Source of the DNA: Mucilaginibacter gossypiicola | Lineage (GTDB): Bacteria > Bacteroidota > Bacteroidia > Sphingobacteriales > Sphingobacteriaceae | Length of the DNA stretch: 64,000 nt | Direction: 5' to 3' | Assembly (NCBI RefSeq): GCF_900110105.1 | Contig: NZ_FOCL01000004.1 | Coordinates: forward strand, 1 to 64,000 | Shown: in pieces, positions 53,053-62,144 of the stretch | How the letters are laid out: every line of letters begins with the position of its first letter | Numbering within the stretch: the stretch's first letter is position 1 | Program-made: the position numbers and the translations under genes | Notes under the pieces: generated by a model | What the model saw: the letters and a program-made list of their open reading frames with translations, nothing else | Told to the model about the DNA's origin: nothing | Databases searched by the model: none

Positions 53053-53877
53053 TTATAACTGTATGTGAATATGGTCATCATGTCTTACTGCCCGGCAGCC
53101 ATGAAACCGGAGCTTTGGTGTGGTGATCCCCAACCGCGTTTTTAGATGAGGTTCAATAAATATTTTATTGATAGCGTTTTGTGCTGCAAATAAATTTACG
53201 AGGTCTTTTGTTCGCAAGCTATCGAACATAAAATTGGCTTTATTGCCCTGGGGAACTATTTTGGTTAGAAAGCTATATTGCCAATACCCTTTTACCAGGC
53301 AAGCCTGAGTTGTATTAACTTCTCCTGCACGCGGCCCCTCACTAATCCCGTACCCGATTGAAGATGGCGTTTTATTAGTCTCCAATCCTGTTTTGTTATC
53401 AATATAAAAAAATGCAAGATCCAGTTTTTTGCCATCATTATGGCTCAGGTGTGGCATAAGCGGAAAACCGTTAATAAAGGGAAAGCTTGCATCAAGATAA
53501 TTTAAGGTGCTACCCGGATATTTTTTGTTCATTTCGGAGGCCACGGCAAAGGCGGCCTGCTTAAGCCGAGGGCGAACATAATTACGGTTAAACAAGCAGG
53601 TTAGCCGGTTTAACGGCCGTAAGTGGTTGGTTTCCGAGAATGAAAGGGGCACCCTGCCGCATAACCTGGCAAGCGGCGGCACAATTAAAAAAGTTGCAAG
53701 GCAATAAAGAAAGATAAAAACGGCAAGCTTTGTAAGTTGCCGGTATTTATTGCTTACCGTGTTGTTGGTCAGTTTATGAAAGCCTATCGAAATAATATAA
53801 ACCAGCCCGCCAATTTGTGTGAAAACTGTAAGCAGGCAAAACAATAGAACAATAAGTATGGGTTTTACTATTTTCAA
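53053..53877 (-). CDS. membrane-anchored M74/LAS-type peptidase-like protein
   Basis: A 274-residue protein with two N-terminal transmembrane helices (about 5-30 and 51-70) and an outside domain. The LAS metal site appears: LSHNDGKKLDLAF gives His146 and Asp153 in the S-H-x-x-G-x-x-x-D pattern, and the C-terminal RHDDHIHIQL (His266, His269, His271) closely resembles the HDDHFHVRL end of penicillin-insensitive murein endopeptidases (M74). A peptidoglycan endopeptidase is the best inference; the second Asp of the usual GxDxD is Lys. Lies between two sensor kinase genes, same strand. Likely annotated elsewhere as hypothetical. Confidence 0.6.
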   Translation of the reverse strand: MKIVKPILIVLLFCLLTVFTQIGGLVYIISIGFHKLTNNTVSNKYRQLTKLAVFIFLYCLATFLIVPPLARLCGRVPLSFSETNHLRPLNRLTCLFNRNYVRPRLKQAAFAVASEMNKKYPGSTLNYLDASFPFINGFPLMPHLSHNDGKKLDLAFFYIDNKTGLETNKTPSSIGYGISEGPRAGEVNTTQACLVKGYWQYSFLTKIVPQGNKANFMFDSLRTKDLVNLFAAQNAINKIFIEPHLKTRLGITTPKLRFHGCRAVRHDDHIHIQL

Positions 53878-53890
53878 TTGATTTTTAAAT

Positions 53891-55708
53891 TCAATTTAGC
53901 GGTAATGTAAACCAAAAAGTACTGCCTTTGTCAATTTCGCTTTCAACACCCATTTGGCCCCCATGGCGGTCAATGATCTCCGCGCTGATGTATAAGCCAA
54001 GTCCAAGTCCTGAGTATTGAATCCCGGAAGTGTCAACCCTATAATATCGCTCAAATAAATGCGGAATTTTATCGGCAGGAATACCTTTACCAAAATCCTG
54101 GATAGATATTTTGGCCTCGTTGTCCTGTTTGGCAATGTTGATTATTATATGATTGCTTTCGGGTGCATATTTAACTGCGTTGTTTACGAAGTTAACAACA
54201 ACCTGGTCAATGCGTTGCCTGTCGGCAAATAGCAGAAGTTCGGTATCTCCGGTGAGTTCTAATTCATGCGTGCCTGCAAGCCTGATATGATCACAACATT
54301 CATTGATCATTTGTGCGGCAAGGAAATGAGTTTTATGTAAAGATAGCTGCCCCGCAGTTATTTTTGATACATTGAGCAAGCTATCAACCAATTGCTGCAT
54401 CTTATTTAAGCTGCTGTTACCACGGCTGATAAATTGAGGGATCTTATCAGACGAAGGATCAACCTTGATCAACCTGTCCAGTAGTTGCATTGACGCCTTG
54501 ATGGATGTCATCGGTGTTTTTAGCTCATGGCTGGCTACGCTAATGAAATCGTCTTTTTGCTGCTGCAAATGTTTAAAATCGGTAATATCAAGCAAAGTGC
54601 CCAGTATACGTAATGGCTTGTTTATTGAGCCATAATAAACTTTGCCCTGCGCCCTGATCCAGCGTATAGAGCCATTTGGCCATATGATCCTCGCCTCATA
54701 AAATAGTTTTCCGGTGGTAAGGGCAGTTTTATGAGCATTATTGCGTAATTCTACATCATCGGGATGCAGTGCGTTTAAAAACAGATCGCGCGGTACATCG
54801 CGGCCAACGCCAAAAATAATGTTAAACCTTTCGGAGGTAAGGATCTCATCCGTAACCAGATCGAGGTCAAAGGTGCCAATTTCGGCTGCTTCAACTGCAA
54901 GCCTGGCTCTTTCTTCGGCTTCTTCAATTTTGCGCCGGGCAAAAAACTTTTCAGTTACATCAATAGCAATGACCATAACGGCACTGATTTCGCCGTCAAA
55001 ACCTCTTATTGGCTCGTAAACAAAATCAATAAACACCATTTCGGGCACTCCATTGCGTACCAGTAATAATTTATGCTCTTTGGCGGTAATTGGTTGCCCC
55101 GTTTCAATAACATTGTCCATTACGGGCCCGTATAGATCGGCGGCTTCAGGTATGGCATCCCAAATGCCCCGGTTTTCCATTTCTGCACGTTTTCGGCCAA
55201 CAAGCTCAAGATACGAATCGTTAACTACTTCAATTACCAGGTTGTCGCTGTTAATAATGCAGATACCTACAGGAGCCTGCTTCACCATGTTATACAAAGT
55301 ATACCTGCTCTCTTCCATAGCCTGCCGTGCATGCTCAATTTCGGTAACATCGGTCGAGAAACAGATAACACCTACAATTTTACCACGCGTATTACGCACA
55401 GCCTGAAAGGTAAACTTATAGTAATTGATTTGTCGCTTTCCATTAATTATAAATTCGGCCGGTTCATTGTTGCCGTAGTAAGTTTCGCCGGTATTGTACA
55501 CCTCGCTTATCTGGCTACTGAATGGCTGGCCATCAAGATCAGGCAGCGCTTCGTCAAATGGTTTCCCAATTACTGATTTATCCTTTCCCCAGGCTTTTAA
55601 AGCAGCTTCGTTGGCTATGGCTATGAACTTATCCTTGCCCATGCACATGTACACAGGAAAGGGCGATGCCTCAACAATACTTCGGAAAAAGTTTTCAGTA
55701 GGTTCCAA
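53891..55708 (-). CDS. PAS-domain sensor histidine kinase
   Basis: A 605-residue cytoplasmic kinase: three PAS/PAC units (about residues 1-125, 130-260, 265-390), HisKA with ASHELKTPMTSIKA, and HATPase with DRQRIDQVVVNFVNNAVKYAP and GLGLGLYISAEII. No transmembrane helix or REC domain. 14 nt upstream of the M74-like gene on the same strand, suggesting linked control. Signal unknown. Confidence 0.92.
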   Translation of the reverse strand: MEPTENFFRSIVEASPFPVYMCMGKDKFIAIANEAALKAWGKDKSVIGKPFDEALPDLDGQPFSSQISEVYNTGETYYGNNEPAEFIINGKRQINYYKFTFQAVRNTRGKIVGVICFSTDVTEIEHARQAMEESRYTLYNMVKQAPVGICIINSDNLVIEVVNDSYLELVGRKRAEMENRGIWDAIPEAADLYGPVMDNVIETGQPITAKEHKLLLVRNGVPEMVFIDFVYEPIRGFDGEISAVMVIAIDVTEKFFARRKIEEAEERARLAVEAAEIGTFDLDLVTDEILTSERFNIIFGVGRDVPRDLFLNALHPDDVELRNNAHKTALTTGKLFYEARIIWPNGSIRWIRAQGKVYYGSINKPLRILGTLLDITDFKHLQQQKDDFISVASHELKTPMTSIKASMQLLDRLIKVDPSSDKIPQFISRGNSSLNKMQQLVDSLLNVSKITAGQLSLHKTHFLAAQMINECCDHIRLAGTHELELTGDTELLLFADRQRIDQVVVNFVNNAVKYAPESNHIIINIAKQDNEAKISIQDFGKGIPADKIPHLFERYYRVDTSGIQYSGLGLGLYISAEIIDRHGGQMGVESEIDKGSTFWFTLPLN

Positions 55709-55953
55709 GTTACAGTGGGGGTTTTATAGGTAAACGATGCTCTCAAAAATAAAAATATTTCGTAGAGATTTAAATACCTGCGGTGGTTTCTGATTTGGTT
55801 TATTGATAATTAAAGAATTATCTGAAAACGGATTGTCATTAAATGCCCGGTTATGGAAAATGTGCGAAAAATGAACTTGATAGGCGAAAAACACCTGCTT
55901 ACTGCTAAGTTAGCTATGGGCGGGCCAGGTACAGTAGCTTAGGTGTGATAGGC

Positions 55954-55998
55954 ATATTTTTTTGATCAAACCCTGCCCACATTTGATCAAAAAAATAT
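55954..55998. promoter_or_regulatory. 45-bp perfect inverted repeat with TTTGATCAAA boxes
   Basis: 17-bp perfect arms (55954-55970 and 55982-55998) separated by 11 nt; each arm ends in the self-complementary TTTGATCAAA (21 bp apart, two helical turns). It ends 5 nt before the ATG of the next gene. Could be a paired operator or an RNA hairpin controlling translation. Confidence 0.65.
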
Positions 55999-56003
55999 CA
56001 CAG

Positions 56004-56471
56004 ATGAAAAATAAATTTTTATTGGCATGTATAGTAGGGTTATTATCTGCCAGCACCATTTACGCCCGACCAGCAACCGAAACTGAGTACACCAGTGTGA
56101 TCCGCGATTTCATTGACAGCCATATGACCTCTAACTTCAAGAAATTAAAATCAATCATGAGCGATAATTCTGTGTTGAAGATCCCGCGTGGAGAAAAGGT
56201 ATTGGTACAGGAAAAAGACGATCTGGTGAGCATGATGAAAAAAGATGCCGGTACAACACAAAATTGTGCGTCAAGCTATGAGGTACTTGCCAAAAGCGAT
56301 GCTATGGTGATTGCGAGGGTTGATTTTAATTATGAAAACTGTTCGCAGCATGATTACCTGATCATCGAAAAAAACGACAAACAAGACTGGAAAATTACCC
56401 AGGTTTGCAAAATGTTTGAGGATATAAAAACACCTTTAACCAACGACAATTCTGTAGTAGCCAAAAACTAA
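56004..56471 (+). CDS. secreted NTF2/lumazine-binding-like protein
   Basis: A 155-residue exported protein with a signal peptide ending IYAR. The body has the SnoaL/NTF2-like pattern: YTSVIRDFIDSHMTSNFKKLKSIMSDNSVLKIPRGE, then ARVDFNYEN and KQDWKITQVCKMF. Family members bind small hydrophobic ligands. ATG 56004 gives a compact signal peptide; the longer frame to 55962 lies inside the palindrome. Role unknown; periplasmic. Confidence 0.75.
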   Translation: MKNKFLLACIVGLLSASTIYARPATETEYTSVIRDFIDSHMTSNFKKLKSIMSDNSVLKIPRGEKVLVQEKDDLVSMMKKDAGTTQNCASSYEVLAKSDAMVIARVDFNYENCSQHDYLIIEKNDKQDWKITQVCKMFEDIKTPLTNDNSVVAKN

Positions 56472-56499
56472 ATTTTACTCCATTAACTGATAATAATTA

Positions 56500-56525
56500 A
56501 TCACCCTATTGGGGTGATTTTTTTT
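56500..56525. promoter_or_regulatory. terminator and 19-bp palindrome preceding the propeller kinase
   Basis: ATCACCCTATTGGGGTGAT (56500-56518) followed by a T-run works as a terminator for the upstream gene, but its reverse complement matches the operator-like sites at 44844 and 60355 within 1-3 bases, 75 nt before the kinase start. Confidence 0.6.
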
Positions 56526-56593
56526 ATTTTAATTAGCTTTAATTTAACTTTTTAATTGCACCCCCATACATGTAATTTAAATTACGTTTTTAA

Positions 56594-59557
56594 TTGAATA
56601 AGCTATCCCGTTTCCCCGTTTTTCTGTTTTTGTGTTTGCTGGTATGTATGGTATCGTTTACAGGCCGGACCTACGCACAGAAATACATTTTTGCGCACTA
56701 TGATATTGAAGATGGGCTTATCCAGTCGCAAATTAACAAGCTTTCGATGGATACCGATCATCGTTTGTGGATAGGTACCTTTGGAGGCGCCTGCCGTTTT
56801 GACGGAAAGGACTTTACGGCTTATACCCGCTTAACCGGTTTACCTGATAACTATGTTGCAACCATTTTTTCAGATAAAGGGGGCTGTACGTGGTTTGGCA
56901 CCATGAATGGCCTTGCAAGGCTTTACAAAGGCCGCGTTGTAAAGTACAAGCCGGATATACCATTGAAGCGTTATTTTGTAGGCAATATAACCCAGGACGG
57001 GGAGGGGACTATTTGGGTAACATCTGCAGGTACACTATTCAGGATTAAAAATGATAAGATGCAGCACGTGCCTATCAACGATAATCCAGATATTTTTGTT
57101 ACCAGTTTGGCCGTTAACAGCGCAGGCATACTTTACGCGGCTGTTTATAAAAAAGGGATTTACCGCCTTAAAGGGAAAAAATGGGAACATGCAATTGATG
57201 TAGGCCCGCAGTATGAAGAACAGATTATCAAACGCATTTTTTTTGATCGTTTTGATAAAAGCAAAACCTACCTGTTAACCCGTTCAAGCTTGTTGTGCGC
57301 AAAGGATGGGATTGCTAAACCGCTGGACTCAAAAATGATTACCGGAAAAATAAAAGGCCAGCTTTTATGTATTGAACAGGATGCCGATGCCAACATCTGG
57401 CTGGGTACCGACAACGGTGCCTATTGTATTATGGACGACGATGAGGTAATTCACTATAACTCATCAAACGGACTTACCGATAACTCTATCCCCGATATTT
57501 ATTTTGATGCCGATAAAAACTTATGGCTGGGCAGCCTTGGCAATGGTCTTTACCGCTGTGAAGGCGACAGATATACCGTGTTTGACCGTACACAGGGCAT
57601 CCCGGATTCAAAAATTGTAATGTCGGTTACGGAGGATTGGAACAACAATGTTTTAATGGGGATTGATGGGGCTGGTCTTTTGCGCTACGATGGAAAAAAG
57701 ACCAGCGAAGTACCTGTGCCAACAGGTTCGCCATATTTAAAGGGAGTACAAAGTTTATATACCGATAAAAACGGCACTGTTTGGATTGGTACCGGTCAAA
57801 CCGGTTTGTGGCAATATGATAAAACCGGTTTCAGACAAATCAAAAACAGTTCGGGCTTTGCTTACAACTTTATCACAGCAACTGAAGACGGTACTATTTG
57901 GCTTGCCACTTCCATGGGCTGTTATTATTATCAAAACGGCGAATTGAAACAGCTGGAAGGTATCCCTTCGTATTCGGCTTCAATGCTTGGCCTGGGGCGT
58001 GATTCTGTTTTGATAGGAACACAAGGCGGTGTTATGCTGGCCGTAAATAAAAAAATAGTTCCTTCGTTTAAACTCAAATCGTTTCCGGCTACTGCGGTTT
58101 ACAGCATGATCCGGTATCGCGACCTGCTGCTGGTTGGCACCGACGACAGCGGCTTATACACCTGGGATATGACAACCGGGGCGGTAAATATTTATAATAT
58201 TGACGACGGTCTCAAGGCCAACAGTATTTACAGTCTTGTGGCCGATGAACGAGGCAGGCTTTGGATGGGCACCGGGCGCGGAATCAACAGGATGCAATAT
58301 GATCCCATAAAGAAAACTTTTTGGGTAATTGACAACATAGGTTCTAAGGAACCGGTAGTTGAGGCCAATCAAAACGCTATTATGCACCGCGGCCGCCAGG
58401 TTTGGATCAGCACAACTAAAGCCGTTATGGTATATAATACGATGACAAAAATGGTTGCGTCGCCACCGCCACACGTGTTCATCAAATCGGTACAGCTGAT
58501 GAAAGAAGATGGTGAAAAGCGCTCCTCAATAGATCTTGATGACTGGGCCGAACTAAAGCATAATCAAAACCATTTATCAATATCTTTTCTGGGGGTGTAT
58601 CTTAAAAACCCGGACGCGGTAACTTATCAATATAAACTGGTTGGGTTAGATAGTGCGTTTAGTTCGCCTATGCGTAATAATGTGGTTAATTACCCTTCGC
58701 TGCCGCCTGGTACATATACATTTAAGGTAAAGGCAATAAGCCCGGATGGGCAGGTGTCGCCGCAGATGGCCAGTTTTAGTTTTGTTATAATTCCGCCTTT
58801 TTATCAAACATTTACCTTCAGGTTATTGGCTATTGTATTGTTGGTGTTTCTTGGTTTTGGAGTGCAAAATTTGGTACATCAGCGTAAAATAAAACGTGAA
58901 AAGGCAATTGAAGCCATGAAGCGCGAAGAGAAGCTAAAGATCCGCCAGCAAACAGCCGAAGATTTTCATGACGATTTAGGTAACAAATTAACCCGTATCA
59001 CCGTCTTATCAGAGATACTGAATGCCAAAATAGATAAGGAGCAGGCAGATCAGCGTGGAATTGTTGATCAGATCAAGCAAAATGCAGCATCATTATACAA
59101 CGGTACAAAAGATATCCTGTGGGCACTTGACCCTAAAAGTGATAACCTGTATGAAACCCTCAACCATATCCGCGAGATTGGGATAGAGGTTTTTCATGAT
59201 GTACCGGTTGATTTTGAGTTTGCCGATGTTGATGAAGATATCCAGCTGATAAAGCTGCCCATGGAGTACAGCCGCAACATCACCATGATATTTAAGGAAC
59301 TGTTAAATAACATCCTTAAACATGCCGATGCCGGGCTGGTGATTTTTGAGCTTGATCAAAGCGATAAAAACGCGATAGCAATGAGGGTGACAGATGACGG
59401 TAAAGGGTTTGACAGTAATGCTGCCCATCGGGGCCGGGGTATCAACAATATTAATGCCCGGGCCAAACGCATCAACGCGTCATTGCTTATTAACTCACAA
59501 GCTGGTAAAGGCACATCAGTAACGTTAAAATTTAGCAAAAATCAACTAAGTAATTAA
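56594..59557 (+). CDS. two-component propeller sensor histidine kinase (Reg_prop, Y_Y_Y, HisKA_3)
   Basis: A 987-residue membrane sensor. Signal peptide, then ~14 Reg_prop blades (repeated LWIGTxxGxxRxD) forming two periplasmic propellers, the Y_Y_Y domain (about 655-735), one transmembrane helix (about 740-760), HisKA_3 with His792 in AEDFHDDLGNKLTRI and a HATPase with GKGFDSNAAHRGRGINNINARA. No fused response regulator. TTG 56594 is the first possible start after an in-frame TAA. The LuxR-type regulator gene follows at once, making a clear two-component pair. Confidence 0.92.
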   Translation: MNKLSRFPVFLFLCLLVCMVSFTGRTYAQKYIFAHYDIEDGLIQSQINKLSMDTDHRLWIGTFGGACRFDGKDFTAYTRLTGLPDNYVATIFSDKGGCTWFGTMNGLARLYKGRVVKYKPDIPLKRYFVGNITQDGEGTIWVTSAGTLFRIKNDKMQHVPINDNPDIFVTSLAVNSAGILYAAVYKKGIYRLKGKKWEHAIDVGPQYEEQIIKRIFFDRFDKSKTYLLTRSSLLCAKDGIAKPLDSKMITGKIKGQLLCIEQDADANIWLGTDNGAYCIMDDDEVIHYNSSNGLTDNSIPDIYFDADKNLWLGSLGNGLYRCEGDRYTVFDRTQGIPDSKIVMSVTEDWNNNVLMGIDGAGLLRYDGKKTSEVPVPTGSPYLKGVQSLYTDKNGTVWIGTGQTGLWQYDKTGFRQIKNSSGFAYNFITATEDGTIWLATSMGCYYYQNGELKQLEGIPSYSASMLGLGRDSVLIGTQGGVMLAVNKKIVPSFKLKSFPATAVYSMIRYRDLLLVGTDDSGLYTWDMTTGAVNIYNIDDGLKANSIYSLVADERGRLWMGTGRGINRMQYDPIKKTFWVIDNIGSKEPVVEANQNAIMHRGRQVWISTTKAVMVYNTMTKMVASPPPHVFIKSVQLMKEDGEKRSSIDLDDWAELKHNQNHLSISFLGVYLKNPDAVTYQYKLVGLDSAFSSPMRNNVVNYPSLPPGTYTFKVKAISPDGQVSPQMASFSFVIIPPFYQTFTFRLLAIVLLVFLGFGVQNLVHQRKIKREKAIEAMKREEKLKIRQQTAEDFHDDLGNKLTRITVLSEILNAKIDKEQADQRGIVDQIKQNAASLYNGTKDILWALDPKSDNLYETLNHIREIGIEVFHDVPVDFEFADVDEDIQLIKLPMEYSRNITMIFKELLNNILKHADAGLVIFELDQSDKNAIAMRVTDDGKGFDSNAAHRGRGINNINARAKRINASLLINSQAGKGTSVTLKFSKNQLSN

Positions 59558-59559
59558 AC

Positions 59560-60186
59560 ATGGCGCGTACTATTAAAGTAAGTATTATTGAGGATGATGA
59601 AACCCTGCGCGATGGCTATGCCTTTTTAATTGGCGCCACTGAGGGGTATGACGTGATTAGTACTTACTGCTCATATGACGAAGCCTCAAAAAAAATAGCT
59701 ACAGATAAACCAGATGTAATATTGCTGGATATAGAGTTGCCAGGTGTTAATGGTATTGATGCTATTCCTAAATTAAAAAAGCTGCTGCCTAATTGCTATG
59801 TCCTGATCCTGACTGTTTATGAATCGGAAAAGCAAATCTTTAACGCGCTGGCAAACGGTGCTTCAGGATATCTTACTAAAAATACGCCTTCAACCAAAAT
59901 CATCGAATCCATAAAAGAAGTGCGGGAAGGTGGTGGCCCCATGAGCATTAATATTGCCCGCCTGGTGATCCGCTCGTTCCAAAAAAACCAGGAATCGCCT
60001 TTATCCAAACGTGAAACTCAGATCCTGGAGCTGATAGGTGAGGGCAAAAGCCGCGCGCAGATAGCCAATGAATTGTTTATTGATCTTGAAACCGTTCGCA
60101 GCCATATCAAAAACATTTACCTTAAGCTTGATGTAAACTCACGTGCTGATGCTATTAAACTGGCAAGGCAAAATAAGCTGATATAG
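59560..60186 (+). CDS. LuxR/NarL-family response regulator
   Basis: A 208-residue regulator: receiver domain with phospho-acceptor Asp57 in VILLDIELPG and acidic pair EDDE near the start, then C-terminal LuxR HTH (LSKRETQILELIGEGKSRAQIANELFIDLETVRSHIKNIYLKL). Begins 2 nt after the kinase stop. Likely binds palindromic DNA; the site at 60355-60373 in the next gap is a candidate target. Cytoplasmic. Confidence 0.94.
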   Translation: MARTIKVSIIEDDETLRDGYAFLIGATEGYDVISTYCSYDEASKKIATDKPDVILLDIELPGVNGIDAIPKLKKLLPNCYVLILTVYESEKQIFNALANGASGYLTKNTPSTKIIESIKEVREGGGPMSINIARLVIRSFQKNQESPLSKRETQILELIGEGKSRAQIANELFIDLETVRSHIKNIYLKLDVNSRADAIKLARQNKLI

Positions 60187-60220
60187 TTAATCAGGCTTTA
60201 CATTAGAGTGTATCTTAAAA

Positions 60221-60305
60221 CCATGTCATTGCGAGCGCAGCGTGGCAACCGCATGCGATACAAAGCGGTCATGTTTCCGTGCGATTTCTTCGTGCAATGA
60301 TATGG
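60221..60305. repeat. REP-like palindromic element, copy C (degenerate)
   Basis: Ends CCATGTCATTGCG... and ...TGCAATGATATGG are inverted repeats with mismatches; the GTCATTGCGAGCGCAGCGTGGCAA core is a second variant of the GTCATTGCGAGG type elements. Intergenic after the LuxR-type gene. Confidence 0.7.
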
Positions 60306-60354
60306 TCTTATAACAATTTACTGCCAACAACCCTCAAATTCTACTAATTCATAA

Positions 60355-60402
60355 ATCCCCCAAATAGGGGGATACTATCCCCCCGCCGGTAAAGTACCTT
60401 TG
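60355..60402 (+). promoter_or_regulatory. palindromic operator and promoter of VOC/AraC pair
   Basis: Alternating ATCCCCC-AAATA-GGGGGATA-C-TATCCCCC (60355-60383) lies over the -33 area of TACCTTTG (60395-60402), a perfect -7. The 19-bp part matches sites at 44844 and 56500. Leader ~120 nt to the ATG at 60530. The surrounding 343-bp gap also holds the REP-like copy C. Confidence 0.6.
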
Positions 60403-60529
60403 ATATGTTAAGTAGTTTTAACTGACCGGCTACTGTAAACCCGCTTCAAAAAATTATCCTGTATGCTGCCCCCGGCCAACAGGCTGATTTCCATTATTAA
60501 ATCTGGTTTCTGTTAAAAACTACTTAAAA

Positions 60530-60895
60530 ATGAAATTGAAATATTTACCTGTGTATACTGCCGATTTTGAGGGCCAAATTGAGTTTTATACCCAAAAATT
60601 AGGCTTCAGGGTAACTGGTAAAATGACATTTTATGAGGGTAGGGAAAGCACGGTGATCCAGTCGGATAAATTAAATGTGGCGTTGCTTGTAACTAATAAC
60701 GACAGCAGCAGTGATAAGAGTAATATTATTATAAACACAACCGACTGTTTGAAAGAGTATCATTTGCTTCGTACGGCAGGCGTGTTTTTTTGCAAATCGC
60801 CGGCTTACTTACCTGCCGGATTGGCGGCCGAGTTTTTAGATCCGGCAGGCAACAAATTTATGTTACTGGAAGAAAGAAATTATAACGAACAATAA
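60530..60895 (+). CDS. VOC family protein
   Basis: A 121-residue vicinal-oxygen-chelate protein (YLPVYTADFEGQIEFYTQKLGFR; FLDPAGNKFMLLEE). The pattern resembles resistance-type VOC. 12 nt upstream of an AraC-family regulator gene, so probably its target or ligand-binding partner. Cytoplasmic. Confidence 0.87.
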   Translation: MKLKYLPVYTADFEGQIEFYTQKLGFRVTGKMTFYEGRESTVIQSDKLNVALLVTNNDSSSDKSNIIINTTDCLKEYHLLRTAGVFFCKSPAYLPAGLAAEFLDPAGNKFMLLEERNYNEQ

Positions 60896-60907
60896 AATCA
60901 TATCACA

Positions 60908-61774
60908 ATGGACTATTCAAAAGTATTACGCAACAACAATAAGATTGTAAGCCGCACTGGTGGCCAGAGACAGGGGCCGCAGTATACTTCAGATTTAAGC
61001 CTTCGCTTTGTTTTAAGCGGTAATGAACGTTATGATATTGGCCGCAGGCATTTGTCTATATACCCCGATTCATTCCTGATCCTGAACAGGGGGACTCAAT
61101 ATTCAACCGATACTGATCTTGATCAGCAGGTGCAGTCGTTTGCCATTAATTTTGATCAGCAGTTTTTGCAGGATTTTAAAGATTGCTGGACTTTTGACGA
61201 TGACAACCTGTTAAATAAAGGTTATGGCAACAGCAAAGCGCAACCCGAATTTAATGAAACCATATATCCTTTTGCAGGTGATATAAAATACAATGTATTT
61301 CACCTGAAACAACATCTGGACAATGGAATGCAGGATGAAATGCTGATCAACGAATACCTGCATCATACGCTTATCAATTATTTTCATATTTATAATGATG
61401 AGATCTGTAAAAAAGTCGAAAAGCTTGATTTTTTAAACCAGGGTACCAGGGTTGAGATACTGCGTCGCCTCAACCTGGCTAAAGAATATTTGTACAGTAA
61501 TTATAATCAGAATATTAGCCTCGAAGATCTTGCCGAACATGCCTGCCTTTCGGTTAATCATTTGCTGCGCACTTTTAAGCAGGCATTTGGTTTAACACCG
61601 CACCAGTTTTTGATCCAGCTGCGTTTAAAACGCTCGTTGATGCTGCTTAAAGATACCCGTTACCCTGTAAATGAGGTAGTTGGCATGGTGGGGTTCGAAT
61701 GCCCAAGCTCGTTCATAAGATTGTTCCGCACGCATTATAAGATTACACCGTTAAAGTACAGGCAATCAGCGTGA
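60908..61774 (+). CDS. AraC family transcriptional regulator
   Basis: A 288-residue regulator with N-terminal cupin-type sensing part (YDIGRRHLSIYPDSFLILNRGTQY) and C-terminal double HTH (ISLEDLAEHACLSVNHLLRTFKQAFGLTPHQF; NEVVGMVGFECPSSFIRLFRTHY). Probably controls the VOC gene just upstream; an own promoter is not seen, so co-transcribed. Confidence 0.92.
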   Translation: MDYSKVLRNNNKIVSRTGGQRQGPQYTSDLSLRFVLSGNERYDIGRRHLSIYPDSFLILNRGTQYSTDTDLDQQVQSFAINFDQQFLQDFKDCWTFDDDNLLNKGYGNSKAQPEFNETIYPFAGDIKYNVFHLKQHLDNGMQDEMLINEYLHHTLINYFHIYNDEICKKVEKLDFLNQGTRVEILRRLNLAKEYLYSNYNQNISLEDLAEHACLSVNHLLRTFKQAFGLTPHQFLIQLRLKRSLMLLKDTRYPVNEVVGMVGFECPSSFIRLFRTHYKITPLKYRQSA

Positions 61775-61895
61775 TAAGAGTTTTCTTTTTGTGTTAAGAT
61801 GGTGCTTTTCACACATATAGCACGCCTTTAACACCCTATGTTTGTAGTACCAGATAGTTTTTTGTTAAGGATATTTGGTCAGTTAATAGTTAATT

Positions 61896-61930
61896 AAAAA
61901 GTCAGTAACGCGAGGTCACTGACTTTTTGC
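61896..61930 (+). terminator. terminator after the AraC gene
   Basis: AAAAAGTCAGT (61896-61906) pairs perfectly with ACTGACTTTTT (61918-61928) around an 11-nt loop. Confidence 0.85.
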
Positions 61931-61954
61931 TTTTTAGGGGGGAACTCTCCATTT

Positions 61955-62036
61955 CGTCATTGCGAGGCACGAAGCAATCCCAAACTATACAGGGCGGACC
62001 TGCAAATTGGGGATTGCTTCGTGCCTCGCAATGACG
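61955..62036. repeat. REP-like palindromic element, copy B
   Basis: 27-bp inverted arms CGTCATTGCGAGGCACGAAGC.../ ...GCTTCGTGCCTCGCAATGACG with a loop whose sequence is the reverse complement of that in copy A (27399-27486). Thus the same element in the opposite orientation, 34 kb away. Confidence 0.9.
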
Positions 62037-62144
62037 TGTCTTTTAGGCTTATCCTTGTTAGTAAAATGTGCGAAAATCAACATTTGGTTTCATTGCTGTA
62101 ACATTCTCCAAAAAACATCGTCTCTTAAGTTAAAACCTACTGCT

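Noticed and set aside
62007..62144. N-terminal extension of the Cys-rich small protein
   Set aside because: Runs through REP copy B; ATG 62145 gives a normal signal peptide.
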